Of a stretch of DNA of 64,000 nucleotides, positions 1 through 13,451 are shown in pieces (position 1 is the stretch's first letter; the number at the start of each line of letters is the position of its first letter). Source of the stretch: Certhia americana (taxonomy: Eukaryota > Chordata > Aves > Passeriformes > Certhiidae); assembly GCA_018697195.1 (NCBI GenBank), contig CM031878.1, positions 71,931,540-71,995,539 on the forward strand, given 5' to 3'. The notes below the pieces were generated by a model. It had not been told where the DNA came from. It did no database searches and saw only the letters and a program-made list of their open reading frames with translations. A program made the translations under genes and the position numbers.

Positions 1-2760
1 TGAACTTATAAAGCAAAAGAAAATCACCTGTTGATACTGAATAGACACAATTTATACAAGTATTTCAGGAGGATGTTATTTCATCATGAAAGCTGAAAAC
101 ATATAGAGCGTGCAATTAGGTTTCCATCTTCTGTGGTTTCTTCAGTAATTTTGGAGACAGAATATACTCAGAATTTGGCATGCAAAAACACCTATAAACT
201 AAAAACCTGCTAACTGTAAAACCTGCAGTGAATTTAATCCAAATCACTAGAATATAATCCAAAACTTCACAAAGGAAAACTTTGTATCTCCAAAAAGGGC
301 AGCACAAGATATTTTTTTGAAAATCATTTATTTCAACAGAACATAAAGATGAAGACAGTTCTCTAAAATGTTATCAAATTGACATTACAATTTTTTCTGA
401 TTTCAAGTTGCTAGGAAGAGCAGATGCAAATTAAGAGTCAGAAACTCTCTCATTCTCATACAGCTCTTCACATCTAATTCAATTCCTCTAGCAATTTGTC
501 CTGTGCTTCTGAATTTTAGAACTACCTTTAAAAACAGAACCAAAAATACTCAATTCCTCTCCTCAAACTTCATTATCACTTTAACTTAGTACCATCTTCT
601 CATATACACATTATGAAAACAACAACAATAATTTAGAGCAATTTATGTCTCAAGTCAACAACACTGTCAGGTTGAAATGAATGTTTCTTCCTTGATTAAT
701 AAGTACACTTACATTTCTCTTGATGTCCTTAAAAACTTTAAAGAGGACATATCCTAGAGAACAGGCTGCATCCATGCACAGATTCACTTTTAAAGCAGTG
801 ATATTCAGCATTACAGTTTTGAGATACATTATAGTCATGCCCCTTTACCCTGTCTTTGAAGTGATACATGTCTCTAGAGACAGAAAAACAGAACAGTTTT
901 TTCTATTCTCTGGAACAGAAGGGCTGTGATTTTCCTTGCATCTTGTGAAGGGCATATAAGCAAGGACCTCCTGTTAGGAGCTTCTAGGTAAAGTGTAAAA
1001 TCTGGCCCTTAAAAGTTTGCTTTCATATTTTGTCCTTTATTATCAGACAATACTGACATTTTATTTTTTCCATTTCAGATAAATCCCTAGTAAACAGTAA
1101 CTGCAACAGAAACCAATGTTCACCTTTCTCATATCAAAAGCACATAATGCCCCAACAGTACCAGAATAGCTCTGCAAAATACCAACTGTGATTCCAAAGT
1201 GACAACAGGGTCAAAAGGAAGCATGACTGCTGTCTGAACAGAGAGGCAGGGAGGATTTAGCTTTGCAGGCTAAAGTGCAGGTTCAGCCTGCTGGGCTAAA
1301 GAAACTCTCAATGATCACAGGGAGGCAAGTGCTCCCCAGAGGGGAGAACTGTTGTCTGGCAGGACACAGGTGAACAAAGCCTAGACAATGATAATCTCAC
1401 AACAGTCTCAAGATAACTGAAGTACATATTTTATCTACTACAAATGCCTGCTCACAGAAGTGGAAGAAAATATCTTTGGCCAGGCAAGGGTCACAGACAA
1501 TAACTGTTCAATGTTTTTTGCAAATACCTGGCTACCAGCACCTTTCATTAACTAATCCATTATAACTACATTTCAGAATGAAACAGAATGACCAGTAAGA
1601 TTCCAGTTATGTACAGCTTTATTAAACTCCCATGAAAAACATCAAAAAAGCAAACCAGGCACTACTCTCTGGAATTTTATTTGCTGTGAAAAATAAAATC
1701 CACATAACAGGGAAAGTTATATGAATGAACTTTTCATCTAATCCTAGTATTCCCCACAACACTGAATCCACACTAGGCATATACCAGCACATCTAGCATA
1801 GACTGAGGACATCCTATCTAATCCCTGAAAAAAATAGGGAACTTGATTTTGGATGAACTTAAAATCCCTTAGAGGACTACTTCAAGTATAATGAAGCACC
1901 ATAAGCTGAAACATTAATACAGAACAGTATAATTTTTTTCCTCATTACCTTCTGCTGTTAATTATGGAAAAAAATCAAACGTAATGTATGTGACCTCAAT
2001 TCTGCAAATACTTAATCATAACAAGCATATGACCCATTTCTCAGTATATCCACCTTAAAACATCTTTAAAAAGAAAATATAAAAATCCCACTAGAAATTT
2101 ATTATTACTTTTATCTACACATTTTATATACATATATATATGAGTCAGCAATAAACTGAAAACAAGTAACTAGAAGCAAGACTTCTGTTTCATAGAAATT
2201 TAATTTTCCTTTTAAAATGTATTTTTAAAGGGTGATAAAACTTCTAACAATAACATGCATTTTGTAAACACATTATCTATATTTCTATTCATGTATATAT
2301 GCAACAAATGGTTTATATACTATTAATTTGCAAGATATTTTTTGCTGGTCTCTTCCAGTAACCACACAAAGTTGGTATGTCTTCATGTGCTGTAAGTATC
2401 TTGTATATACTCTTCGATCTCTCTCTTTATTGAAAGCAAATCTTAGTTTTCAAGTCCAAAAGAATCTTTCTGTTATAGCTACTGAGGCTCTCAATTATTA
2501 CTTCCATGGTAGAGCAGTTCTTCTGCTGATTAGTGATAGAAATATCTTCTCAAATACAGAAGTAGTTAGCATCTTTTAGGAAATACAATGGGATTCAGAG
2601 AAATATTTTGTAAATATTAAATCACTAAACCAATGCAGCTAACCTAGGATATACTTCATAAACAGGAAAGTCCCGGTATGTGGAACACCAAGCCAGTGAC
2701 AACTATCAAGCTTTATAGCAGACATACCGTAGCAATAGAAACAACTTTTACCTAAATCTC
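1..2760. other. 3' flanking DNA of DTWD2, no gene recognised
   Basis: AT-rich sequence with short chance open frames only. I see no splice-flanked exon, no CpG-rich promoter-like stretch and no clear repeat family. A short TA-rich run lies near 2130-2145. Confidence 0.5.
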
Positions 2761-3350
2761 TGTACTTGTTTCAGCTGTGGTAGAGTTAATTTCCTTCACA
2801 GCGACTAAGACAGGCCTGTGACTCAGATTTGTGGTGAACACAGGGTTGATAATACAGAGATGTATTTGTTATTTCTGAGCTGGGCTTGCACAGAGCCAAG
2901 GCCTTTGCTGCTGCATGTGCTGCCACAACTGGCAAAATTGTTGAGGGTGCCTGGGAGGCTGTGAGGAGACACAGCTGGGACAGGTGACCCCAAACAGGCA
3001 AACGGATTTTCCAGGCCGCATAGCATCCTGATTGACACATAAAGCTAATGGAAAAAGGAAGAGAGGGATGTTCAGAGTGATGGTGTTTGTCTTCCCAAGA
3101 CACCATTACACGTGATAAGGCCCTGGTCTCCTGGAGATGGCTGAACACATGCCTGCCTGTGGGAAGCAGTGAATTAGTTATTTTGCTTTGCTATTGTGCA
3201 CAACTTTTGCTTTCCCTATTTAACTGTCTTTACCTCAATCCAAGGATTTTCTTACTTTTACCCTTCCAGGTCTCTTCCTGGTCCTGCTCATGGGGGAACA
3301 AACAAGTGGCCGCCTGGTGCTTGACTGCTGGGTCAGGTTAAACCACAATA
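2761..3350 (+). mobile_element. Solo LTR, avian ERV-L-like
   Basis: The block begins with TG at 2761 and closes with a motif like GGTTAAACCACAATA at 3350. In between it follows the layout of the common avian ERV-L LTR: a GTAGAGTTAATTTCC start, a CACAGAGCCAAGGCC stretch, a GGAGATGGCTGAACA stretch, and TATTTAACTGTCTTTACCTC in the place of the polyadenylation signal. It is flanked by a near-perfect 5-bp target-site duplication (ATCTC at 2756-2760, GTCTC at 3351-3355). No retroviral coding sequence adjoins it, so it is a solo LTR left by LTR-LTR recombination. The terminal CA has decayed to TA, which fits some age. Confidence 0.85.
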
Positions 3351-6300
3351 GTCTCTTATCCTACTTAAAACACACTCTTCTTTCCTCTTTATTTTCCTCT
3401 GTTATCTGTCCCTATGAGACAAAAGCAGCAGCTCTCAGGGCTGGGAATCTGGAAGGATTGTTAATTGGAATACAAGGAACAAACCTCATAACTAAGGCAA
3501 TACGAAAATCCCTAAAGTGTAAGTTTTCTAGAAGGGAGATAATGGCTGCATAAGAACAGAAACAGTTCTGTTGTTTTGGGTTTTGTTTTGTTTTATTTTT
3601 TAACTTTAATATAGCAATTTGGGGAAGGAGAAACAGAATGGTTATCTCACTGCACCTACTAGGACATGGAGCTGCAGATGCAGCACTTGACTGGTGTTTC
3701 AGTGTGGGAAGAGGTGCATATATGTGTGGTACCAAACAGGAGCCAGCCACCACTGCAGAAAGAGAGAAGAGAGCTCTGAAACTGAAATGCTTGAGAAATT
3801 GCCACAGCAATTTAATCTTCATGCAGGTTTCAATGGATAACAAAGGAATCTTTTTTCTTCAAACAGCATACGCAAAGCCACATCTCTTCATTAACTGATT
3901 GAATGGTGTTAAAAAGACACAAAAAGAGGACTATGATTTGTAGTATCAGCACATGTGAACAAATTCAGTCCTATAGAGATGCAGTGGAACATACCACAGT
4001 AGATTAGATGTTTTATTGCTTTGAGGCAGAAACAAATATATAATTTATGTGCAATCATGTATATAGACATAAAACACACAAACATCAAGAGAAAAGCATG
4101 AACCACTATCTCTTTTAAAAAGTCCAGTTTTTAATTAAATTTCAAAACAAGCAGGGAAGTTGTAGAAAATAATGTAGCATAAGCAATTTTTTATCTAATG
4201 TAGCAGTTGAGAAAAAAGCCCGTGGTCTTAAAATAATTTTTGCCTCTTTTGAAGTCAGTTGAAAAGTTTCCTTTTTATCTCAAGAAAAACTAATAATACA
4301 GTAATTTATTGGTAGTATGGGGTTATAAGGCAACAAAAGTAGAATCTTGAAGAAAAATACATTTATATTTGTCCTGAGCGTCCCTTTAAAATGAAAGCTT
4401 TCTAAACAAAAGGAAGGTGTGGTTTGTGTTCTTATTTTAAAACATTTCCATCTTTGTCTTTTGTCATAGACTTAGTCCTACAGACTATGAAAATATGGTA
4501 AATTAACAGTGCTCACCTTTGAAAAATATTTGCATCTGTTCAAAAGTTTGCCATCCATGCCACCAGTTTCCCAACCCATGACATCGGAGCACACAGAAGG
4601 CAGATTACATTCTGGTAGCGATATTTTGAAGTACAAAGTGGACAAGGACAAAGGACCAAACATGAGAAGCAAACACATTCCTTCCCTTTTAATCAATATC
4701 TTGTTAGACTGGTGGGTTTCACTCATTAATCTTTTGGTAAGGGAAAAATGAAATGGATTTACCATTATAGCAAAATAAAATTGCAAATTAAATTCATTCT
4801 AATGAAATTGCTTACAAAGACTGCTACTTTATCACACAGAGCTTCTGTCGAGAGTTTGGACTTCAGAGTATTCATTTCTTTGAGGTAAAGTATTTATCGG
4901 CAAATTCTGAATCCAAAAGACCCGAAAACAAACTTCCTAAATTCTTCCTCTTACACTGTGCATTTTTTTTAAAATCATGCAAGTTCTACCTAAAAAGTAC
5001 TGTGTTTTGTGTTTAATAGCTTCAAATCTGAAACTGAACTTCATGTGACTGCTGTGCTGCACTAAATACTCACTACATTATAGCTGAGCTGGGACATACA
5101 AAAAACTAAAAAAAAAAAAAAAATGCCTAGAGGTTTGCAATGCATTGTTTTTAATTTCTTCAGTAACTGAAGCATATTGATTGATCTAGTATTGTACAAC
5201 GGAGGAAATTGGCAATAAAAGGCTTCCACACATCCAGCATGAGATCCTACAAAATCCTGTTATCCACAGGAGCAAAATTAAAAGAACAAGAGAAATCAAC
5301 AAAGCTAAAAACTGTTTATTTTAAGCTGTGCAGAATTTGTCCTTTGCTGAAAAACATGAAAACTCTGCACAGATTGCACACACAAGTGTATTTAATGTAG
5401 GATTATAACTCAATTAAGGCAACTATTTCTCTGATCCTGTAATTCTAAGGCATTTTGCAGATGGCTATGAATCCCAGGCTGTAATATGAATTTCTTTCTG
5501 TTCTCTATAATATAAACTCACATATTATGTAAAGACACACTTAATCTTCTGCCTAGGAAAATAAACTTCACAATGTAGGTCAAAAGATACACTGCTGATT
5601 GAGATGAATTTAAAATAAGGTAAATTAAATTAACAAATACAACATTAAATGTGAACATCATCCATATATGTAAATGTGACATTAACAATAAAATTTAATT
5701 GATACTCATGTTTTCTCAAGAAATTATTGACAATGTCCCAGGGCACAGGGAAGGAAGATTACCAGCCCGGCAGGAGCCATATCAACCCTGGAACTGGACA
5801 CAGCATTGTACACAAGGCTGCGCACATAAATTGCACAAGATTGCAGCTTCAGACTCTAAGTTAGCCTGGAGATTGGTGTGCTACAGGAATAAACATGCCC
5901 TTACTATGTTCCAATGTGAACAAAAGTGCATCTACACTATCATTAATCATATGAGACTGGTTTGCTTCAGATTTGTCAAAACTAATTCAGTTTTGCTAAA
6001 TTTAGTGACAGATACTGGATTTATCTAGACTGGGAGAAGAGAAAAAGGTTATATAAGCTTTGCTGGCATAGCCAGACAAATTATACTGTTTATCCATGCC
6101 TAAACAAAAGGTCACTATTAGCTCAGGGTTAACTAAAACTTTGTAGCTAATCTCTGACCAAATTTTGACCTCTCTCTTTAATTACAGAAATGCTTTCAGT
6201 AAAATACTGGTTAGTTGTGCTTACATATCCCCTCGCCCCACCCCACCTCATTTCTGTAGTATCTTGTCTTACAGATCATAAATTAAAGACAAAATATCTT

Positions 6301-7391
6301 TTTCTAAAACTAATTAGTACCCAGTTAGCTTCATGTTGTTTCCTAGAGTGGAACTGACAGTAAAGACAAGCATAAGCATTTCAATCTCTTAAATGCAGGA
6401 GGCATTTATGTAGAAGGATTATCAGAACCTTCACTTCACTTTGCTTTTCCTTCCAGATCTTAAAATATTATTTCAGAAAGTCTGTAAAAACACAAAATTC
6501 CTCTGCTTCTAGCAATTCCCATTACAACAAAGTAAAGTTATATCACTGTTAGAAATTAAAAACTAAACACATGTTTATAACTATGTTACTTGGTTGTAAC
6601 CATACATAATCATTTGTCATCGCATCATACTTCTTACAGGGCAGTTTAGACTGGACTTGTTTAATTCCTTCAGTAGCATAATCATTGTATGTCAATGGGT
6701 ATGATGCATTTATATCCACAAGATCCCCACCTGTGGAAGACTATTTTTTTCAAAAGTAAATGCAAAGCAGTTGAGTTATAATCCCAAAAATCACTTCTTC
6801 TAATTTCCTTCTTGCAAGTCAGAATTGTTCAGTTTCTCATAAACACATATGTGGACTTAATTTAAAAATTAAGTCTGAAATAAACTAAACTAAACTGCAT
6901 TGTAAAATAAATGCAAACTCACAAAAAGGAGTTCTAATAATTCAAGAAATAAAAATCTTGAAGTTAAAAAGCACTGTCCAAATAGCATGCCTTATATTCA
7001 TCTGAACTAAAGAATATAAGGAATTATGGTTTGAAAGCCTACTGTAATTAGATACTGAAGCTAAAAAGCTCAGTAGAAATTCTACATAATTCTAACTGCT
7101 GAAGCCTTACCATTCCATCACATCCATATTCATATTTCTTGTCTTTTTGTACTGATAAAAGCCTCCCCAAAATAAATGCATCCAGTCATACTGAGGATCA
7201 TATCTGACACCCAAGCGATAACATAAGTCTAAATTATGTTCAATTTTCTTCCTCTTCTCTACAGGAAATGAGAATGCTCCTCCATCATCTGAACAAAGGC
7301 ACCTGGCTTACTGTATAAATGAAAAAGCTTGTCCATTACTGTTTGTCACGTTGGTAGATAAACTCTTGCCTAAAAAGGGCCCAAAAGTTGT
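3351..7391. other. 3' flanking DNA of DTWD2, no gene recognised
   Basis: AT-rich. It holds a TTTTG-type run at about 3568-3600 and an A-run at about 5107-5124. An open frame at 5699-6028 (109 codons) has no recognisable domain and is most likely chance. Nothing else could be supported. Confidence 0.5.
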
Positions 7392-7397
7392 TTTATT
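7392..7397 (-). promoter_or_regulatory. Candidate poly(A) signal of DTWD2
   Basis: The plus strand reads TTTATT, that is AATAAA on the gene strand, about 90 nt past the DTWD2 stop codon. It is the nearest canonical hexamer downstream. The following sequence is not obviously GU-rich, so a more distal site may be the one used. Confidence 0.4.
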
Positions 7398-7486
7398 ACA
7401 GCACAGTCAATTGTTTGGATCAAATCCAGATTCATACTCATTTGCTAGCTGCAAATAAATCCCACTGTACAGTCAGTACAGTTTTC

Positions 7487-7657
7487 TTATATTTTAACAT
7501 TATTCACCAGAAGCTCCATTCTTCTGAGTTTCCGTTTATTCTTTGGCATGGGCTTGTCATATAAGCCATTTTTGAGAAGGTGCTCCTTGCTGTGATGAAT
7601 CTGGGCACCATGCTGAAGTTGGAAAGTACATAAAGCTTGAAGCGGATGGAGTATAGT
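7487..7657 (-). CDS. DTWD2: DTWD2 last coding exon (exon 6 of 6 expected)
   Basis: This is the C-terminal exon of the DTW-domain protein. The acceptor on the gene strand is a pyrimidine tract ending TTTCTGCAG just above 7657. The exon opens in frame with [10 protein letters not shown], runs through [11 protein letters not shown] and [11 protein letters not shown], and ends NNVKI followed by TAA at 7487-7489. It holds 56 codons plus stop, with no frameshift or internal stop. The very basic KNKRKLRR tail near the C-terminus is what one expects of a tRNA-binding protein. The reading phase joins cleanly to the exon at 9762-9890. Identification rests on close agreement, by eye, with the known vertebrate DTWD2 C-terminus. 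Confidence 0.95.
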   Translation of the reverse strand, partial: TILHPLQALCTFQLQHGAQIHHSKEHLLKNGLYDKPMPKNKRKLRRMELLVNNVKI

Positions 7658-9761
7658 CTGCAGAAACATGAAGGGGTGGGGGACAAAAACGCCCCAAGCT
7701 TTTAGTAAGGTATTTTAGAAACATCAATTATTACAGGTTTTTCATTCAATGACTACTTAAAAATGCTAGTAAAATACAATCTGGATGATAAATGTTGTTA
7801 AAATATAACCTTTGGAGACACAAAGAGCACAGCTGAATAGATGTACTCAAAAGAACCACAGAGCAGTCATACACCACCTACGTGGTGCCATCCCTCACTC
7901 CTTCCTTGGAACCACTCAATCTGACTTCAGTGCCAGCCACATTACTTTAAGTTATGGCTTTGACTTGACTTTAGCAATGGACTACAATCAATTACTGTGG
8001 CTCAGTCAACAAGCTGCAATAAAATAAGTCACAATAACTTAAGTTGCTTGTGCTTGCACAAAAATCCCTTGAGGCAGGGTTTTAGAAAGAGAGGAGGCAT
8101 GATCAAGGCAGCTGGACTGCTATCCTGGAGACTCAACTGTGTCCATGCTTCTGCCCAGAGGTATTGTGTAGGATTAATGAAGCCACACAAACCAAATTTA
8201 TCTCAAGTGGCTCCTAATTGTAGACTCTTCATTTGCTCATTGCCTCACTGAGTCATGGGGGCCCCATGTGCAGATGTGTAAAGCAATCACGTATGACTGC
8301 AGTCAGCAGGAGCTGAGATTCTACTGAGAAAAATATGACTTTTAAAAGCACACAGGAAAATAAGCAACATATTGGGTATCAAACCAAGTGCACATTTTTA
8401 ATTTCCATGGCTCTCCACTTCAGTTCACCATCTTATATGCTAGAAATAGCATTCAGTTCAGAGAAGGTATAAAAAATGCATGAATGTAGCTCTTGGATAC
8501 TGCAATGCTTAGAGAAAGCAGTAATTTTGTCTTTGAAAAGTAGGCTGGGCCAATTCTCAGCGGTAGGGGTGAATCAGAATATAGGACTGGTAAACATAGA
8601 CATTAACTAAATATTCCCTATAAGACAGAAGTCTTAGTAAAGGAAAAATATGTTGTTCTAGCACAACAAAGAAAAAGGTAAATATAACACCACATATTTG
8701 TATTTACACAAGTTTCTTCAAAACTGTTTTTACTTGGAGTTCCAATTTCTGAGCCATATTTTCTTGTGTGCCCATGCTCTTTGCCCAAATCTGGGTTTAA
8801 ATCCAATTCATTTAATATTAACGTGAGTCTAGTGTAACAGAGGCAGACACAGAGATGGCATACTATATATTACACCAGCTGCAAGAGCAATTTTTGACCT
8901 GTGCACCATTTTAGGCAAAAGTTGAGTACGAAAATATTAATTAGCTGATGGAGCTACCCAGGGTGAAGAATAGCACATAGTGGGTACATGGATGAGCTTT
9001 AAATCTCTTCTCACAAATCATTCACTACTACATTCTGGGCACACAACTGAATTGCAGACTTGGCGCCGTGGTGTAAAAGTACTTGTAGGTGTTTTTCAGA
9101 GGGCTTATTAAATTGGAAATACTAATGTCAGCAACAAAATATTAAGAAGGACATTTTCTTAATGACCTCTTCCATCACAGCATAGTGGGATCACAATTTA
9201 CGAGGAAAGGCTAATTAGTATTCTCTGACCTAGGATAAACTTCAACTCAAGAACTATTAAGCCCCAAATTCCTCCAGTGACATGTAAAAGTTGTGAGCTG
9301 GCTGGTAGGCAGACATAACCCAGTGGGTTACATTCCATGGGTGAGGAGTGCAGGAGATCAGGGGACCTGGCTTTAAAAAGCATTTAATCTTCAAGATAGC
9401 TGTGAAGGGGTATTCAGAGCATCTCTGCTGTCTAGTTTTTGGAGAAAACCATTTATTTCTTTCCATGCAGCAACCTACCTTATCTCTCATCACAAAATGA
9501 ATTAGGTTTTTGAGAGGTAAAGATCACTTTGTTGTGTTCACTTTTGGACCACAACATGAAAGAGTCACAGTAATCTGAACACTCTAGAGTTAAATGAAAA
9601 ATGGTTTCCATTGCTGCATTCTTGTTTTAGTTTGCTATGCAACAAAACTATTACAAATTTCATTAAGATTTTAACTGCCAAGTTTTACGTTAATAACTAA
9701 ATACCTTCACTGCCCCTCTATAATTCATAAAAGAAAAACTCAGGTATTTAAATTTACATAC
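7658..9761 (-). other. DTWD2 intron 5
   Basis: A 2.1-kb intron with GT (minus strand, 9761-9760) and AG boundaries. No repeat family or further exon was recognised in it. The open frames at 7812-8251 on the plus strand carry no known domain. Confidence 0.85.
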
Positions 9762-9890
9762 CTCTTGTATACTTTTATTTTTTTCCATGATGGAAAGAGC
9801 AACAGCTGCACATTCAAGAGTAGACAGACAGGTGTTTGTTGGTTGTGTACGAATTACATATTGACTTGAAATACTGGGTTTTAACTGCAC
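9762..9890 (-). CDS. DTWD2: DTWD2 exon 5
   Basis: A 129-nt exon, exactly 43 codons in phase 0. The acceptor is TTTTTCAG above 9890 and the donor is GAG|GTATGT at 9761. It starts [14 protein letters not shown], continues with [16 protein letters not shown] and ends KSIQE. This is the conserved stretch that follows the DGTW block in DTWD2 proteins and forms the second half of the DTW domain, which adds the 3-amino-3-carboxypropyl group from S-adenosylmethionine to uridine in the tRNA D-loop. No stop or frameshift is present. The reading frame continues through the intron for a few codons, so an ATG-based ORF caller would wrongly extend it. Confidence 0.95.
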
Positions 9891-10029
9891 CTGAAAAATA
9901 GCAAACTCTAGTAAAATAAACAGGTCAGGCTAGCAAACAATATACCTATTCTCTACACCAAGCAAAACACAACCCCCCTTCCCTCTGTGTTCATGTGTCT
10001 TCTTTCTTCTTAACTGTTTTGTCTCCCAG

Positions 10030-10064
10030 TAGCCAATGAGATGCTACTGCTCAGTGTAATACAC
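10030..10064 (+). other. Candidate antisense exon a (35 nt)
   Basis: A strong pyrimidine tract (TCTTCTTAACTGTTTTGTCTCCCAG) precedes it and CAC|GTGAGT follows. The open frame reads ANEMLLLSVIH, with two bases entering from an upstream exon and phase 0 leaving. It is very short and could be chance. Listed because the splice signals are good and its phase fits exon b. Confidence 0.15.
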
Positions 10065-11370
10065 GTGAGTCACTATCACAAACAAAAACTGCATGTTTGT
10101 TACTGTACAAATATGCAAAGGAAATACAATTTTTTGTTAGAGAAAGACTAAGTGAAATTTTAGCAACTGATTTCAGTTGCCATAGATATGCTGTAACATA
10201 AATAGAATTATTTATTTATGCTTTTTTTAATTGAACACTCTAAACACACATACAAGCCGAAGGCTCAATGGCCATATAGTCATTAATACTTTATACCTTG
10301 GCAAAATATTATTTGTCAAAGTTCTGAATGTAAAGCTTATAGAAATTGTATTTATTCGTACAATGTATTAGGTCACTGATTAGAAATATTTGCTTAACAA
10401 AATAATTTACTGGCTCAGCCTCAAGTGATGAACACTTTGCTCTATCTTGCAAATTGAGGATTTCAAACAAAAAGAAATTGAACCAACATCTCCAGAAGCT
10501 CTTATCAGGTTTTTAAACAGTGGCTGAGACAACACAGAATTCACACTACTTGACTCAATGTGAAAATTCAGACATCGTTCTTTTATTCCTAAGATTTCCA
10601 TCTCCAAATATCTCTAAAATGCAATGTGCACAACAATTAATGTTTTAGCGACATTGTCAGTATTCTTAACCAAAAATTCTCAGTTCTTTCTCCAAGAATA
10701 TTGTAGTGCAGTACAAAAAATCCAGGTAAACCCTTATAAAAGAGCAAGTTAATTTTCTTTTTTTTAAACCCATCACATCAATTGTCTTTTATTTTTATTC
10801 TCCTTGAAAAAATGCGTTAGTGATCCCCACGGCCTGCCAGAAGTCTTTCACCATTCCTGACTTTATTCAATACTTTCCTCCTTCACTTTTCTCATTTTTC
10901 CTTTTATTTGAAATATTTCATTTTCCTTCATCTCTCTTACATGCAATTACCCATTCTTTAAAGTTCAAGCTATCTCATTTATAAAAGGAAAAATCTAGAC
11001 TGCTGAAGAGACATAAATGAGTAAGATGAAATTCCACTGCTTTACCTACCCCAATGTAATGTAAATTAAAAATAATCAAATAAAAGAAAGGCAACAAGAA
11101 AAGTGCAAGAGGCATTCTGGAAAGGACATGCAAGTTAGGTATAAAAGCCTAATTTACTCAAATATAGGAAAATAGAGAAAAATTAGGCCTTTCTCAACTG
11201 CCTTCATCAATTTGGTATAGAAAAACCAGAATAGAATAAAATTACTTAGGAGAAGAAAAGTAGAATTTAAACATCAGTGTAGGTAATGAAAATAAAAAGA
11301 AGATATTATTTTCATTTGTTACTCCTCAAGGTTTTCTTTGGTTTTATCTCTTCTCGCTGTGACCATGTAG

Positions 11371-11468
11371 AGATCTTCATCACAACAGAGCAGAAAGCCT
11401 AGTTACTTGAAGTATGGAGAAATCTATGCTGGAAGAAGCTTATCATCCCTACTTAGACTCCTAAATAG
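11371..11468 (+). other. Candidate antisense exon b (98 nt)
   Basis: The acceptor is GACCATGTAG and the donor is AATAG|GTCAAA (weak). The open frame, phase 0 in and phase 2 out, reads 32 codons including KPSYLKYGEIYAGRSLSSLL. No domain is recognised. It joins in phase to exon c to give an arginine across the junction. Chance is quite possible. Confidence 0.15.
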
Positions 11469-13307
11469 GTCAAAAAACAAGGTAAACTTGGTCCATCACC
11501 CATCACTTCTCCAACAGATGATCTGAGTAGCAAAGCAGACATACATTCACACTTTTTCTCAACAGCTGATACATTCTTCATTGACTATCTCACAAGAGGA
11601 TAGATGGAGCATCTGCAGGCCCACTGGTTTCCCCCTCCTTGGACAGTGCCTTAAGGCTTTTTTTTTTTCTAGGAGTTATGGAACAGTTCTGTCTGCTGGA
11701 TTTTATACGTCATTCCTTGTGCCTCATGCTGAAAAGAATTTGAGATAATCAGCATTCCAGAGAAAGGAAACTTTTTAATGATTGCAAGACAAGTTCTATA
11801 AAGAAAAGAAGCCTGCATTCTGCCACAATCAGGTAGCCAAAATGTGTGTAACTGCAGCTCTCAAACAACTGACAATGCACAAAGGGGCAACTTTCTAGTA
11901 CTAATAGCAACAGCAGCAACAACTGAGTTTCTTCTTTCCTGAGAAGAAAGGATGGAAACAAGTGCCCCCACCCATTTTTCTGAAAAATTACATATTCCCT
12001 GGGATAAGATTAAAATACCATAAAGAGAGGTGGAGTTCAGAGGAAGAATACCTGATCAAGACAACTGTCAGCTACCATTTGTCTCAGGCTTCTTTTTCAG
12101 CATGCATTTTACCCTACTTTTTAAAGCAGCAAAGAATCTAAATGGATGATCCCTAGTCACCTGAAATACAGCCAGGGTAGTCTTTGTCTACTGAAAATTG
12201 GACAGACTCACCAAAATTCCCATCTGAAACTAGGTACATTTACTGAACCAATAAAACACACAGTACTCTACGCAGTCAGAGCATAAACTGAATGGTAAAA
12301 CAAATCAAAAACAATACAGAAGCCAAAACAAATTAGTATAGTTAACATACATTTCAGACACGGGAATATATCTTTTTGGGAAAAAATGCCTAGACATATG
12401 AAATATTTACTTGTCCTCAGGCTTGACTGGGTAGGAAGATGACTTATTTTATTTTTCACCAAGAGGTCTAAACTTGCCTTGCCTTTTGTGTAGTTAATAA
12501 TTTCAGATAGCGTATTGCTATAATTTTATCCAAGTTTCTGCATTACCTATGTGGATTAATTCTTTATCTGTCACCTATGTATCTCAAATCCAGCTGAACA
12601 AGTTTAGTTCAGATTTACAGAAATGTTCACGTACAGCTAATTTAAGCAAGATCACACTGTCTACCTCTTACACCAGACTTCAAACTCTTAGAATGACTAT
12701 ACACAAATACATTGTTCAAGTACATTTCAAAACAACAATTATGATGTTTCAGAAGCACTTCTCCATAAAATAATAGATACCACAATACAACAATTTGTTT
12801 GCTTTTGCTTCAAAGTAATTTGCAAATCATATGTATACTTTGGAATAATACCAGTTTCTAACAAAACACAGAAATGACAAGTTGAAAAACAGCAGCCATT
12901 TTAGTACTACTCAACAACACAACATAAGAAAAAAGATGGAAACTATCTCTACCAACTCAAACTAGAGAGGAATTTAGATAAACTGTATGCAATTACTCAC
13001 TGGAATTCAGCCAAGACACTGTAATTAGTGTATCTATTCTCTGTAAGTGCAAAGGAGTTAGGGGATTTCATTTCCAAGTCATTAGAAGTATGGAGCAACA
13101 CATAAAATAAAGTTTCATTTCTATCTGTAACTCAAAACTCCTGTTTCCAAAAGCCTGAATTTCAGCAATTCTCATGAAATGTTACACTAACTTAACTGGC
13201 TTATCTGCCAATGCACCATTCCCGTAGCAAATGATACAGCCTTTGAGCATTTACAAATGATTTGAACCACAGTAAAAATTGTGACCTTTCAGTGTTTCTT
13301 AGGGCAG

Positions 13308-13451
13308 AGTTTTTCTTCCTGAGCCTTCCTTGGACATGCTCCAGGCAACTGAAGACCCTGCTGATCTTGTTCAGCTGTTCAAAATTGATAGGAGGAAAAG
13401 TGTTGCCTTGATAGGGTCAAAGACCTGCTGTTTGAAATTTTTAAAATTTAA
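13308..13451 (+). other. Candidate antisense exon c (144 nt)
   Basis: The acceptor is TTTCTTAGGGCAG and the donor is TTTAA|GTAAGT, a good consensus. One frame is open across all 47 codons and includes LPEPSLDMLQATEDPADLVQ and KIDRRKSVALIG, with a mixed charged and hydrophobic composition. No family is recognised. Either an undescribed exon or a chance open frame. Confidence 0.2.

Noticed and set aside
3412..3843. 143-codon minus-strand frame
   Set aside because: Contains low-complexity K/N/Q-rich stretches from the TTTTG repeat and no domain. It overlaps no splice-supported exon.
5699..6028. 109-codon plus-strand frame
   Set aside because: No recognisable domain, no splice or promoter context, and a length expected by chance in 64 kb. 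Kept only as a remark.
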